NCBI GenBank assembly: GCA_018665005.1
Contig: JABJEE010000081.1
Span: 1-10,609, forward strand
DNA length: 10,609 nucleotides
Source of the DNA: Flavobacteriales bacterium
GTDB taxonomy: Bacteria; Bacteroidota; Bacteroidia; Flavobacteriales_D; Crocinitomicaceae
Direction of reading: 5' to 3'
Numbering within the stretch: the first letter of the stretch is position 1; each line of letters starts with the position of its first letter. This document shows, piece after piece, positions 1-6,656 of this stretch. The position numbers were made by a program, and so were the translations under genes. The notes below the pieces were generated by a model that made no database searches, was not told the origin of the DNA, and worked only from the letters and a program-made list of their open reading frames with translations.

Positions 1-730
1 CAATGGAGCGAATCCCGGTCCGGTTTGTTTTAATACACCAGGAACCTATACAATTACTTTAACCGTTTCGAATACTTTTGGCTCAAATCAAACGGCACAA
101 AGCGTTGATGTTGGTGCAACGCCATCCGTTGTGGCAACACTGTCAGACACGACTAATGGAGCGTATGTAGAGATTCCTGACACTACAATATTCATGTATC
201 AAGAAGCATATTTATTCGCTTCTGGAACACCTCCAGGAGGAAATATGATCTGGTACCCTAGCGGAGTTGTCTCAGAAGCAGTTTCTCCTGAGTCAAATGA
301 TTCTTTAACGGTTACACCGTTTTATGACACCTATTATGTGGCATCCTACACTACACCAGAAGGATGCACTTCATATGATACCGTTTTCGTATCTGTTGTA
401 TTTCAAGATTCAGTAATGGTTGTTCTTCCCAATTCATTTTCACCAAATAACGATGGTGAAAATGATTTTTTTAGGGTATTGACCAATGTCGATGCGGATC
501 AAAATTTCAATAATGGATTTAAAGAAGGCGGAGCAATTGTGGAAGTCGATTTTAGAATTTATAATCGTTATGGAGAAATGGTCTTTAGAACAACTGACCC
601 TCACGAAGGTTGGGATGGAAATTACAAAGCTAAACCGGTAAACCCGGCTACTTATTCTTACTTATTAGAGTATCGTCTCATTAACGGCGTTTCTAAGTTA
701 TTAAAAGGAAACGTAACCTTATTTAGATAG
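1..730 (+). CDS. T9SS-exported PKD-repeat protein, 3' end only, with type B (gliding motility-associated, CHU_C-like) C-terminal sorting domain
   Basis: The frame is already open at the window edge (codons from position 2), so the gene starts upstream; 242 codons are visible. The first part, ending near GTYTITLTVSN (nt 53-85) and QSVDV (nt 104-118), is the end of a PKD domain. A beta-rich Ig-like segment follows, with a C near nt 365. From about nt 422 to the stop lies a classic type B sorting domain: LPNSFSPNNDGENDFF, then IYNRYGEMVF, then WDGNYKAKPV, and finally a KGNVTLFR end. In this family the domain directs outer-membrane export by the type IX system and surface attachment or release. 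The protein is therefore probably a large secreted or surface adhesin-like product; its activity cannot be told from this fragment. A GTG at 131 is internal, not a start, because the PKD sequence continues upstream. The PorP/SprF-family gene follows after 5 bases, so the two are probably co-transcribed. Confidence 0.9.
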   Translation, partial: NGANPGPVCFNTPGTYTITLTVSNTFGSNQTAQSVDVGATPSVVATLSDTTNGAYVEIPDTTIFMYQEAYLFASGTPPGGNMIWYPSGVVSEAVSPESNDSLTVTPFYDTYYVASYTTPEGCTSYDTVFVSVVFQDSVMVVLPNSFSPNNDGENDFFRVLTNVDADQNFNNGFKEGGAIVEVDFRIYNRYGEMVFRTTDPHEGWDGNYKAKPVNPATYSYLLEYRLINGVSKLLKGNVTLFR

Positions 731-735
731 TTATC

Positions 736-1752
736 ATGAAAAAAATCGCATTTGTTATAATTCTACTAGGAGCAAATCAAGTTTTTGCGCAGCAAGATAA
801 GTCCATGAGTATGTGGTCACAATCTCCTATGATGTATAATGCTGGATCCGTTGCTACAGGGGAAGAAGATTACAGCTTTTTCACCAACTTTAGGTATCAA
901 TGGTTTACGGTTGGAGAAAAACCAATGAGAACCAATATTCTAAATGCGAGCTTTAAGATTCCAGATGGGTTTTTAGGATCAAACAACTTTGGTATAGGTA
1001 TCAATGCCATTAATGATCAAACCGGTGATATTGGTCTTACGACCACAGCTGTATCTATACCTATTAATTATACAATGTCTTTGGATAGAAGAAATAAGCT
1101 ATCCGTCGGTATTTCTCCTGGATTTTATCAACAAGGATACGATGCCTCATCAATGACCTGGGAAAACCAATGGACAGGCGGAGGGTTTAACACGGGAATC
1201 AACAACGAGCCTTCTCTTAATGCGGACGCCTCTTATGCTACAATTGACATAAGTACGGGTGTGTTTTATCAACATACCTTACGTAACAAGACATTACTAT
1301 ATGGTGGTATTGGATTAAATCATTTAAGCAAACAAAAAATTAATTTTTCTTTTCTAGGAGATCGCATATATATGCAAACTGTAGCGCACTTTGGCGCGAA
1401 TATTTTCACAAGAAAAAGAGATTTAAGAATACAACCTCAAATGATGTATTTTAGGACTGGACCAAGCTCTAATTTAATTGGAGGTATTTCATTGGAACAT
1501 GTGCTGAAAGAGGGTTCAACAATTACCAGTATTAATAAAACAGTTACTGTGAATTACGGTTTTTACTACAGACACAAAGACGCTCTAGTCACTACATTTG
1601 GTTTTAAAATTAAAGGATTCAGAATGGGTATATCATTCGATGCCAACCTTTCTTATTTCAATCAAGCCACGAACAGTCTTGGAGCATTTGAAATATATCT
1701 AAAGACTTTACATCTTTACAAGACATCTAACAAAAGAGATAAAATACTCTAA
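736..1752 (+). CDS. PorP/SprF family type IX secretion system outer-membrane protein
   Basis: A 338-residue protein of usual family length. Residues 1-18 are a signal peptide (KK, hydrophobic core, cleavage after VFA before QQ). The mature N-terminus has the family's opening pattern: QSPMMYNAGSVATG in place of the common 'NPAYAG', then FRYQW about 20 residues on. Repeated amphipathic strands with glycine turns (NFGIGINAINDQTGDIG, LSVGISPGFYQQGYD, LLYGGIGLNHLSKQ) fit an outer-membrane beta-barrel. PorP and SprF are T9SS accessory proteins; SprF-like paralogues usually sit beside one large type B cargo gene and are needed for its secretion or anchoring. That arrangement is seen here: ATG 5 bases after the cargo stop, with no terminator between. 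A dedicated pairing is inferred from position and family. The last four bases overlap the stop codon of the convergent gene. Confidence 0.9.
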   Translation: MKKIAFVIILLGANQVFAQQDKSMSMWSQSPMMYNAGSVATGEEDYSFFTNFRYQWFTVGEKPMRTNILNASFKIPDGFLGSNNFGIGINAINDQTGDIGLTTTAVSIPINYTMSLDRRNKLSVGISPGFYQQGYDASSMTWENQWTGGGFNTGINNEPSLNADASYATIDISTGVFYQHTLRNKTLLYGGIGLNHLSKQKINFSFLGDRIYMQTVAHFGANIFTRKRDLRIQPQMMYFRTGPSSNLIGGISLEHVLKEGSTITSINKTVTVNYGFYYRHKDALVTTFGFKIKGFRMGISFDANLSYFNQATNSLGAFEIYLKTLHLYKTSNKRDKIL

Positions 1753-2639
1753 ACTATTCCACCCGTGTGAATGAAGAGTAACTTGTTTTCATTCAAGGAA
1801 TTGTTTTTTATATACTCTATCATTGCAAAAAGAGCTTTCCCTGTATAGGTTTGTTCTATTTTAAAATCACTACTCTTATTGAAATCAATCACAAATTGAT
1901 CTAGAATATTATTGGTTTTACTGTATCCACCAAAATGATATTGATCCAAAACCAGAACCCTAGATAAATCTGCAGGTAAATTGATTTTTTTTGCAAGTTT
2001 TTTCATTTCGCCAATCGAATCAAATCCTTTTAAGACAGGGACAACTATGAGTTTTGTTTTAGGATTGAGACTCGTCAAGACACCTAAGCTCGTTGTTGTA
2101 GTGCCTTGAGCTATTACCACATAATCATAATTATTATCGGTTTCGGCCATTATTTCTTGACATCCCATGACCCCTTCCCTATTTGCTCCACCTTCGGGTA
2201 CATTCCAAACAGAATGATTCAACGAATCAATACCGCTAGAATATTTTAATTCTTTGAAGTCATTACGAGATAAAAAAACAAGTTCCATATTTAAATCATG
2301 ACATCTCTGTAGAATATGATTTGAACTATAATTAAGTTCATCCCCCCTAACGAAAGCCCTTGTTTGGAGATTCATATCTTTCCCTAACGCGGCTGTAGCT
2401 AATAAATGGTTTGAATATGCACCACCGTATGTACTTATTATATTACAATTATTCTCTAAAGCTCTAATCACATTCCATTTTAATTTTCTCCATTTGTTGC
2501 CTGAAACCTGATTGTGAATTAAATCATCGCGCTTTACAAACAATTTATTAAAATCGTTGTTTAGTTTAGTAGTATGGAAACGTTGCAACTTTGACAACTT
2601 TGCACGTTTATCAAATTTTGTTATTAAATTAAACTCCAT
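1749..2639 (-). CDS. PLP-dependent D-cysteine desulfhydrase / ACC deaminase family protein (desulfhydrase-type active site)
   Basis: A 296-residue fold-type II PLP enzyme. SGNKWRK carries the PLP-binding lysine (K49). YGGAYSNH (71-78) is the cofactor ring/substrate loop, EGGANREG (149-156) is a conserved family segment, and AQGTTTTSLG (177-186) is the phosphate-binding loop. The protein ends at HTGGIV. True ACC deaminases carry Glu and Leu at two specificity positions (E295 and L322 in the Pseudomonas enzyme, in contexts YEGK and HLGG). Here these are Thr in YTGK (T266) and Thr in HTGG (T292), the pattern of D-cysteine desulfhydrases. The likely reaction is alpha,beta-elimination of D-cysteine or a similar D-amino acid to pyruvate, ammonia and sulfide, in the cytosol. 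It is somewhat shorter than the roughly 330-residue characterised enzymes, as expected for compact Bacteroidetes homologues. The ATG shares CATG with the ATG of the opposite-strand gene. The substrate is not proven. Confidence 0.85.
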   Translation of the reverse strand: MEFNLITKFDKRAKLSKLQRFHTTKLNNDFNKLFVKRDDLIHNQVSGNKWRKLKWNVIRALENNCNIISTYGGAYSNHLLATAALGKDMNLQTRAFVRGDELNYSSNHILQRCHDLNMELVFLSRNDFKELKYSSGIDSLNHSVWNVPEGGANREGVMGCQEIMAETDNNYDYVVIAQGTTTTSLGVLTSLNPKTKLIVVPVLKGFDSIGEMKKLAKKINLPADLSRVLVLDQYHFGGYSKTNNILDQFVIDFNKSSDFKIEQTYTGKALFAMIEYIKNNSLNENKLLFIHTGGIV

Positions 2640-2814
2640 GAAAGAAGATTTCTCTATGTTTTCAAAGTTAAAGAAAATGGAAAAAAAAGATTATTACCTG
2701 AACAAAGATGGGTATATTATTTTTACTGAGGAATATCATTTGAAAAGAGGCTATTGTTGTCAAAATAATTGCAAACATTGTCCCTATTCCATCAAAACAA
2801 ATAAAGCAGGTTAA
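2638..2814 (+). CDS. Small Cys-rich DUF5522-type protein
   Basis: A 58-residue protein if read from the ATG at 2638. The recognisable core runs from DYYLNKDGYIIFTEEYHLKR to GYCCQNNCKHCPYS. The four cysteines (C-C-x3-C-x2-C followed by P) look like a compact metal or Fe-S site. The pattern matches the short DUF5522 proteins common in Bacteroidetes, whose function is unknown. Later ATGs at 2656 and 2677 keep the whole core, giving 52 or 45 residues; the one at 2677 would leave a 37-base gap to the divergent gene instead of a start-codon overlap. No Shine-Dalgarno motif decides between them. The frame is open further upstream, but that stretch is antisense to the neighbouring PLP-enzyme gene and has no family similarity I can see. 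The stop is one base from the stop of the convergent acyltransferase gene. Confidence 0.75.
   Translation: MKEDFSMFSKLKKMEKKDYYLNKDGYIIFTEEYHLKRGYCCQNNCKHCPYSIKTNKAG
2663..2670 (-). promoter_or_regulatory. Candidate -7 element (TAACTTTG) for the D-cysteine desulfhydrase-like gene
   Basis: The minus strand reads TAACTTTG, an exact match to the Bacteroidetes -7 consensus TAnnTTTG. It ends 23 bases before the ATG at 2639, which would give a leader of about 20 nt. I find no convincing TTTG -33 element at the usual 17-23 base distance, so this is a weak call. It lies inside the opposite-strand DUF5522 gene if that gene starts at 2638. Confidence 0.3.
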
Positions 2815-2815
2815 A

Positions 2816-3364
2816 CTATTCTACCCTGACTCCATTTTCAGGCACTTTTGCTTGAAACTTTGATAAAACAAGCTTAATAGAACGAATATCTTTCTCCACA
2901 TCTCCAGTAGGCTCAAATAAACTATGAAAACCACCTGTTTTAGTAGCATAATCAACATAAGCTATGTAAATGGGTACTTTAGATTCAATCGCAACATAAT
3001 AGAATCCCTTTTTCCAATTGGGGTTATACTTTCTCGTTCCTTCAGGGGTGAATACCAAAAAAAGCTCATCATTTTCTAAAAAAAGCTCTTTTGTGCGCAA
3101 AGTTATGTTGTTTTTCTTCTTACGATCTACAGGTATACCTCCCATTTTTTTAAGAAAGAAACCTAAAGGGAAAAAGAAAGACTCTTTCTTAATAAGATAA
3201 TTTGCTTTTATCCCATATGACATAAACGCCATTTTACCCAAAATGAAATCCCAATTCGAAGTATGCGGCCCCATAACTACTACACATTTCTTGATTCCAC
3301 TTGGTGAATGCTTATCTATCTTCCACCCGAACACCTTAAACAAAAAACGAACAATCCATCTCAT
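2816..3364 (-). CDS. PlsC-like 1-acyl-sn-glycerol-3-phosphate acyltransferase family protein
   Basis: A 182-residue member of the glycerolphosphate acyltransferase (PlsC/LPLAT) superfamily. The four family blocks are present in order: H-x4-D catalytic motif in PHTSNWDF (H34, D39), acceptor-binding GGIPVDR (75-81), FTPEGTR (105-111), and VPIYIA (130-135). The N-terminus has short hydrophobic stretches (IVRFLFKVFGW and later SFFFPLGFFL) suited to a peripheral or monotopic inner-membrane protein. The family moves acyl chains from acyl-ACP or acyl-CoA to lysophospholipids or related acceptors. This protein is shorter than PlsC of E. coli (about 245), and like other short Bacteroidetes paralogues its acceptor may be an aminolipid or other lipid rather than lysophosphatidate. 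The start is taken as the ATG at 3364; a TTG two codons upstream (3370) is possible but unnecessary. It is divergent from the next gene, with a 41-base gap. Confidence 0.85.
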   Translation of the reverse strand: MRWIVRFLFKVFGWKIDKHSPSGIKKCVVVMGPHTSNWDFILGKMAFMSYGIKANYLIKKESFFFPLGFFLKKMGGIPVDRKKKNNITLRTKELFLENDELFLVFTPEGTRKYNPNWKKGFYYVAIESKVPIYIAYVDYATKTGGFHSLFEPTGDVEKDIRSIKLVLSKFQAKVPENGVRVE

Positions 3365-3405
3365 AGTCAAAAATAATTAATTCAAATAAGTTATATCTTT
3401 ATATT

Positions 3406-4653
3406 ATGGTTAAAAACGTTCGCGAAACCATTTTGTTGATGATTCTTTTTGTTTTCGTCATTCTAATTGTACAGTTTACTGGAATTAGCAGGATAAAAGA
3501 GAAAAGTAGCATCGAAGTCCCAGAAACGTGTAATTTACTCGTTCGTATAGATATTAAAGGTTTATCAAAAAAAATACTTTTAAGTGAATTATATAGCCAT
3601 CGTGCTTCTGAGTTATTTAAAGATATATATGAACTCGGGGAATTAGATGATGAATTTGAAAAAGACAGCGAAAATCCATTTATAGAGTTTTCAGACAACC
3701 TAAAAAGCATCAGTGAGCCATTAGAAATGTTGTCTATTAATATTAGTGGAAAAGATGGCGTATTTCTTAGAGCATTAAGTCAACACAAAACATCTAATTC
3801 ATCGCTATACAGTTCAAACAATAATTATTTATATGTTCAATTATATGGACCTACATTTAAAAGACAAGAAATATTATCTGCGATTAATTCGTCACACAAA
3901 TATAAATTATCCAAAGCGCCGAAGTCAGATATTCAAATCTATGAGAACACCAATAATGATCTTGATTTAAAAGGATATGTCAATACATCAAGTAAAAACA
4001 TCATGCTTCACATTCTACATAAAAGTGAAAACCAATTAAACGAAAAGATTAAAGCTAAAGGATTACACTTTTATTCTGGAGCAAATCACCTCACCGCAAT
4101 AAATTCGATGAACCCATTGAAAAATAAAATCAAAAACTTTTCAATGAATTATTTTGGATTGAACTCATACGGCAATCCCATTTTGTTTCCAAATACGGAT
4201 ATGTTATTCGAATTTGAGGATTCTGTCAACATCGATGATTTATCTTCTTTAATGAAATCTTCATTCAAGAGTTCTGTTATTTCAGTATTAAGTGAGTCTA
4301 AAGATTCGGGAACAATAAAGTTTGATGACGTGAATTTAGCCTATAAAATTTTCAATTCTAACAATATTTATATAAGTACAAATAACAGAACAATGGAATT
4401 ATCAGAAACATCAGGCTCAATTGAATTGGGTGGTGATTTATCACAGATTCTTAAGCTCAATGATAAAGGATGGAAGGGTATTCTTGCAAATGAAATGATA
4501 ACTGGTATCCCTGTCCTAAACGAATTAAAAATGTTTCTTAGTCAACTTCATCCTGTAACAACTCATTCTGAGAATGAATCCATTATCACTCTCAAACTTG
4601 AGGGCAATCAATCCATTTATTCTTATCTATTTTCACTGCTTAGTAAACTCTGA
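3406..4653 (+). CDS. Unrecognised protein with N-terminal membrane anchor and a large extracytoplasmic region
   Basis: A 415-residue protein I cannot assign to a family. Residues 9-26 (ILLMILFVFVILIVQF) form one strong transmembrane helix after a short basic N-terminus. No signal-peptidase site or lipobox Cys follows, so it is probably a type II anchored periplasmic protein. The remainder is soluble, rich in Ser, Asn, Lys and Leu, and has no cysteine motif or obvious catalytic signature. An acidic segment (GELDDEFEKDSENPF) sits near residues 79-93. Alternation of short beta-strand-like and helix-like segments (for example LYVQLYGP, YIST, GSIELGGDLSQIL) suggests a mixed alpha/beta periplasmic domain, possibly duplicated. 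The gene stands alone: divergent from the acyltransferase and convergent with glutamine synthetase. Base composition and codon use look like the neighbours. The ATG at 3406 fits the hydrophobic start. Confidence 0.8.
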   Translation: MVKNVRETILLMILFVFVILIVQFTGISRIKEKSSIEVPETCNLLVRIDIKGLSKKILLSELYSHRASELFKDIYELGELDDEFEKDSENPFIEFSDNLKSISEPLEMLSINISGKDGVFLRALSQHKTSNSSLYSSNNNYLYVQLYGPTFKRQEILSAINSSHKYKLSKAPKSDIQIYENTNNDLDLKGYVNTSSKNIMLHILHKSENQLNEKIKAKGLHFYSGANHLTAINSMNPLKNKIKNFSMNYFGLNSYGNPILFPNTDMLFEFEDSVNIDDLSSLMKSSFKSSVISVLSESKDSGTIKFDDVNLAYKIFNSNNIYISTNNRTMELSETSGSIELGGDLSQILKLNDKGWKGILANEMITGIPVLNELKMFLSQLHPVTTHSENESIITLKLEGNQSIYSYLFSLLSKL

Positions 4654-4665
4654 AATTAATACCAT

Positions 4666-4690
4666 AAAAAAAGGCCAATATTCATTGGCC
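4666..4690 (-). terminator. Intrinsic terminator of the glutamine synthetase gene
   Basis: Read on the minus strand, a perfect 7-bp GC-containing stem (GGCCAAT / ATTGGCC, plus positions 4673-4679 and 4684-4690) with a 4-nt loop is followed directly by seven T residues (4672-4666). It lies 26 bases past the TAA of the glutamine synthetase gene. On the plus strand no T run follows the stem, so it should not terminate the convergent 3406-4653 gene efficiently. Confidence 0.85.
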
Positions 4691-4715
4691 CTTAAGTACA
4701 AACACAAAAAATCAA

Positions 4716-5744
4716 TTAGGCTTTTTCTGCCATCGATACCTCAGCACTTTTTACAGTTTTAACAATTCGTGCCGCGATTTTATACGGATCTCCATTAGAA
4801 GCAGGTCTCCTGTCCTCTAACCAACCTTTCCAACCGTTTTCAACCGTCATAATTGGAATGCGTATTGATGCTCCTCTATCAGAAACACCATAACTAAAAT
4901 CATTTATTGATGCAGTTTCATGTAAACCAGTTAGCCTTTGATTATTAAAAGCACCATAAACCGTAATATGCTCTTTGGTAACAGGTCTAAAAGCTTCACA
5001 TATTCTTTCATAAATTTCCTTAGAACCACAGGTTCTTAGTGTAGAGTTAGAAAAGTTTGCATGCATACCAGATCCATTCCAATCACCTTTAATCGGTTTT
5101 GGATGGTACTCAATATAATAACCATATTGTTCAGTTAGACGATCCAATAGATATCTTGCAATCCATATCTCATCTCCAGCTATTTTTGCTCCTTTAGCGA
5201 AGAGCTGAAATTCCCATTGCCCACTAGCCACTTCTTGATTGATTCCTTCAAAATTAAGACCAGCTTCAATGCACAAATCAGCATGCTCTTCTACAAAATC
5301 TCTACCGTGTGTATTTCGTCCACCAACTGAACAATAATACAATCCTTGAGGTCCCGGAAATCCTCCTCGAGGAAATCCTAATGGAAGCTCGGTTGACCTG
5401 TCCATAATAAAATATTCTTGTTCAAAACCAAACCAAAAATCATTATCGTCATCATCAATAGTTGCTCTGCCATTCGACTCATGATTCGACCCGTCAGAAT
5501 TTAAAACCTCCGTCATGACCAAATAACCATTTGATCTAGCGGGGTCAGGATAAATTGCAACTGGTTTCAATAAACAATCCGAAGAATCACCCATTGCTTG
5601 TTTGGTAGAACTGCCGTCAAAAGACCACATTGGACAATCTTCAATTTTGCCTGAGAAATCGTTAATAACTTTCGTTTTACTTCTCATGTTTTGAGTTGGT
5701 TGGTACCCATCTAACCAAATATATTCCAGCTTACTTTTTGCCAT
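4716..5744 (-). CDS. glnII: Glutamine synthetase, type II (eukaryotic-like GSII)
   Basis: A 342-residue glutamine synthetase that makes glutamine from glutamate, ammonia and ATP in the cytosol. It follows the short GSII layout, not the roughly 470-residue GSI or 700-residue GSIII layouts. The N-terminal beta-grasp domain holds WLDGYQPTQNMRSK and WSFDGSST (40-47). The catalytic domain holds GFEQEYF with metal-binding glutamates (106-112), GINQEVASGQWEFQ (167-180), GDWNGSGMHANFS (220-232), DRGASIRIP (289-297), and the C-terminal EDRRPASNGDPY (310-321). All expected glutamate and arginine active-site residues seem present, and there is no GSI adenylylation loop. The start ATG at 5744 gives the usual GSII N-terminus. 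The gene is monocistronic, with an intrinsic terminator downstream and a candidate promoter about 130 bases upstream. GSII occurs widely in Bacteroidetes, so transfer need not be invoked. Confidence 0.95.
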   Translation of the reverse strand: MAKSKLEYIWLDGYQPTQNMRSKTKVINDFSGKIEDCPMWSFDGSSTKQAMGDSSDCLLKPVAIYPDPARSNGYLVMTEVLNSDGSNHESNGRATIDDDDNDFWFGFEQEYFIMDRSTELPLGFPRGGFPGPQGLYYCSVGGRNTHGRDFVEEHADLCIEAGLNFEGINQEVASGQWEFQLFAKGAKIAGDEIWIARYLLDRLTEQYGYYIEYHPKPIKGDWNGSGMHANFSNSTLRTCGSKEIYERICEAFRPVTKEHITVYGAFNNQRLTGLHETASINDFSYGVSDRGASIRIPIMTVENGWKGWLEDRRPASNGDPYKIAARIVKTVKSAEVSMAEKA

Positions 5745-5874
5745 TATCTCTAAAAATTATTTATTTTATTATCACATTACTACAAAGTAGAAAAAAGTTG
5801 AAGTCCTAGATGAATTTACTGAAAAGAAACCCTGAACTTCGTATCAATTAAACTACTCTTCACTCTACGCTGAA

Positions 5875-5882
5875 CAAAGATA
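5875..5882 (-). promoter_or_regulatory. Candidate -7 element (TATCTTTG) of the glutamine synthetase gene; upstream intergenic region 5745-6006
   Basis: The 262-base gap between the divergent glutamine synthetase and Nudix genes contains one exact TAnnTTTG match on the minus strand (TATCTTTG). A poor -33 candidate (ATTG, reverse of 5907-5910) lies 24 bases away, slightly beyond the usual spacing. If used, the transcript would start near 5870 and carry a leader of about 125 nt. I see no convincing hairpin or riboswitch in the leader, and no matching promoter for the Nudix gene on the plus strand. Confidence 0.4.
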
Positions 5883-6006
5883 CATTATATTAAAAAATGG
5901 AAGTTTCAATCAATGTTTTTTTTTATCAACAAATAAATGAAAACAGGTTCAAAAAAAATCAATTTCAGAACGAATTAAAACCAATCAAGTTCATTAATTT
6001 TAATTA

Positions 6007-6618
6007 ATGACAAAAGAAGAGATAAAATTTAAACTGCAACATTATGTTTTCGGGGAAAAACTTTGGACTGAATTTGCGCCCTATAGGAATAATAAGACTC
6101 CAGACCATTCTAATGTAAAAAAATCTTCTGTAGCACTTCACGTTAGTCTATCTAATGGCCAAATTCAACTAGTTCTCATAGAACGTTCCAAATACAAAGG
6201 CACTCATAGCCAACAAATTGCATTTCCAGGAGGGAAACAAGATCCTAAAGATGACAACCCTGAATACACTGCACGAAGAGAAAGCTTTGAAGAAATTGGG
6301 TTTGACTTGAATACCGGAGAGCTTATCGGAGAACTCACAGAAATTTTTATTCCTGTCTCCGGGTTTGAAGTAAAACCTTATGTTTTCTTTCATCAGGAAT
6401 TTCCAAAATTTATAATGAATAAAAGAGAGGTACACAGTATTTTGATTTGTATGCTCAGTGATATAGATACGCAAACTAAAAAGTCTTTTAAAGACATACG
6501 CATCAACGAAACGCTGGTATTAAAGAATATTCCTGGCATCAAGTATGACAAACATTTTATTTGGGGGGCTACCGCACTAATCCTTCATGAATTCAATACA
6601 GCAATGAAATATTTATAA
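6007..6618 (+). CDS. Nudix hydrolase, CoA pyrophosphatase type (NudL/CoAse-like)
   Basis: A 203-residue Nudix protein. The CoA-pyrophosphatase signature that precedes the Nudix box is visible: LVLIERSKYKGTHSQQIAFPGG (about residues 55-76) corresponds to the UPF0035 motif LLTxRSx3Rx3Gx3FPGG. The Nudix box follows as GGKQDPKDDNPEYTARRE then SFEEIGF, with metal-binding E92, E95 and E96 in RESFEEIG (91-98). As in other NudL-like enzymes the spacing before RE is one residue longer than the textbook box, and Asp replaces the first Glu. IWGATALIL near the C-terminus (185-193) is also typical of this subgroup. The family cleaves CoA and derivatives to 3',5'-ADP and 4'-phosphopantetheine. ATG at 6007 is the natural start; there is no clear SD. 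The gene ends in a strong hairpin that may act on both strands. Confidence 0.88.
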   Translation: MTKEEIKFKLQHYVFGEKLWTEFAPYRNNKTPDHSNVKKSSVALHVSLSNGQIQLVLIERSKYKGTHSQQIAFPGGKQDPKDDNPEYTARRESFEEIGFDLNTGELIGELTEIFIPVSGFEVKPYVFFHQEFPKFIMNKREVHSILICMLSDIDTQTKKSFKDIRINETLVLKNIPGIKYDKHFIWGATALILHEFNTAMKYL

Positions 6619-6621
6619 ATC

Positions 6622-6655
6622 AAAAAGAGGAACAAACCGTAACTTGTTCCTCTTT
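6622..6655. terminator. Terminator hairpin, probably bidirectional, shared by the Nudix gene (+) and the candidate small RNA (-)
   Basis: A perfect 12-bp inverted repeat, AAAGAGGAACAA (6624-6635) and TTGTTCCTCTTT (6644-6655), encloses an 8-nt loop. On the minus strand the stem runs into five T residues (6626-6622), a good intrinsic terminator. On the plus strand the stem ends in TCTTTCTG just after the Nudix stop at 6618, which may serve more weakly. Confidence 0.8.
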
Positions 6656-6656
6656 C

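Noticed and set aside
131..730. GTG at 131 as the start of a separate 199-residue protein
   Set aside because: The frame is open to the window edge and encodes the end of a PKD domain, so the GTG is internal to a larger gene.
2557..2637. TTG-initiated N-terminal extension of the DUF5522 gene
   Set aside because: The extra residues lie antisense to the PLP enzyme's conserved coding region and have no recognisable similarity; nearer ATGs exist.
3018..3200. 60-residue plus-strand frame within the acyltransferase gene
   Set aside because: Lys/Ser/Phe-rich antisense shadow of a clear family gene.
3365..3370. TTG at 3370 as start of the acyltransferase
   Set aside because: It adds only two residues, and an ATG lies two codons later.
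3368..3375. TATTTTTG (minus) as a promoter for the acyltransferase gene
   Set aside because: It lies only 3 bases before the ATG, and the nearest TTTG is 7 bases away, far too close for a -33 element.
3399..3710. 103-residue minus-strand frame opposite the start of the 415-residue gene
   Set aside because: Antisense to a longer frame with a convincing membrane anchor and uniform coding character; no family features.
4666..4690. The hairpin as a terminator for the plus-strand 415-residue gene
   Set aside because: On the plus strand the stem is followed by CTTAAG, not a T run; the T tract exists only on the minus strand.
6169..6474. 101-residue minus-strand frame within the Nudix gene
   Set aside because: It covers the antisense of the Nudix box region, which is clearly coding on the plus strand.
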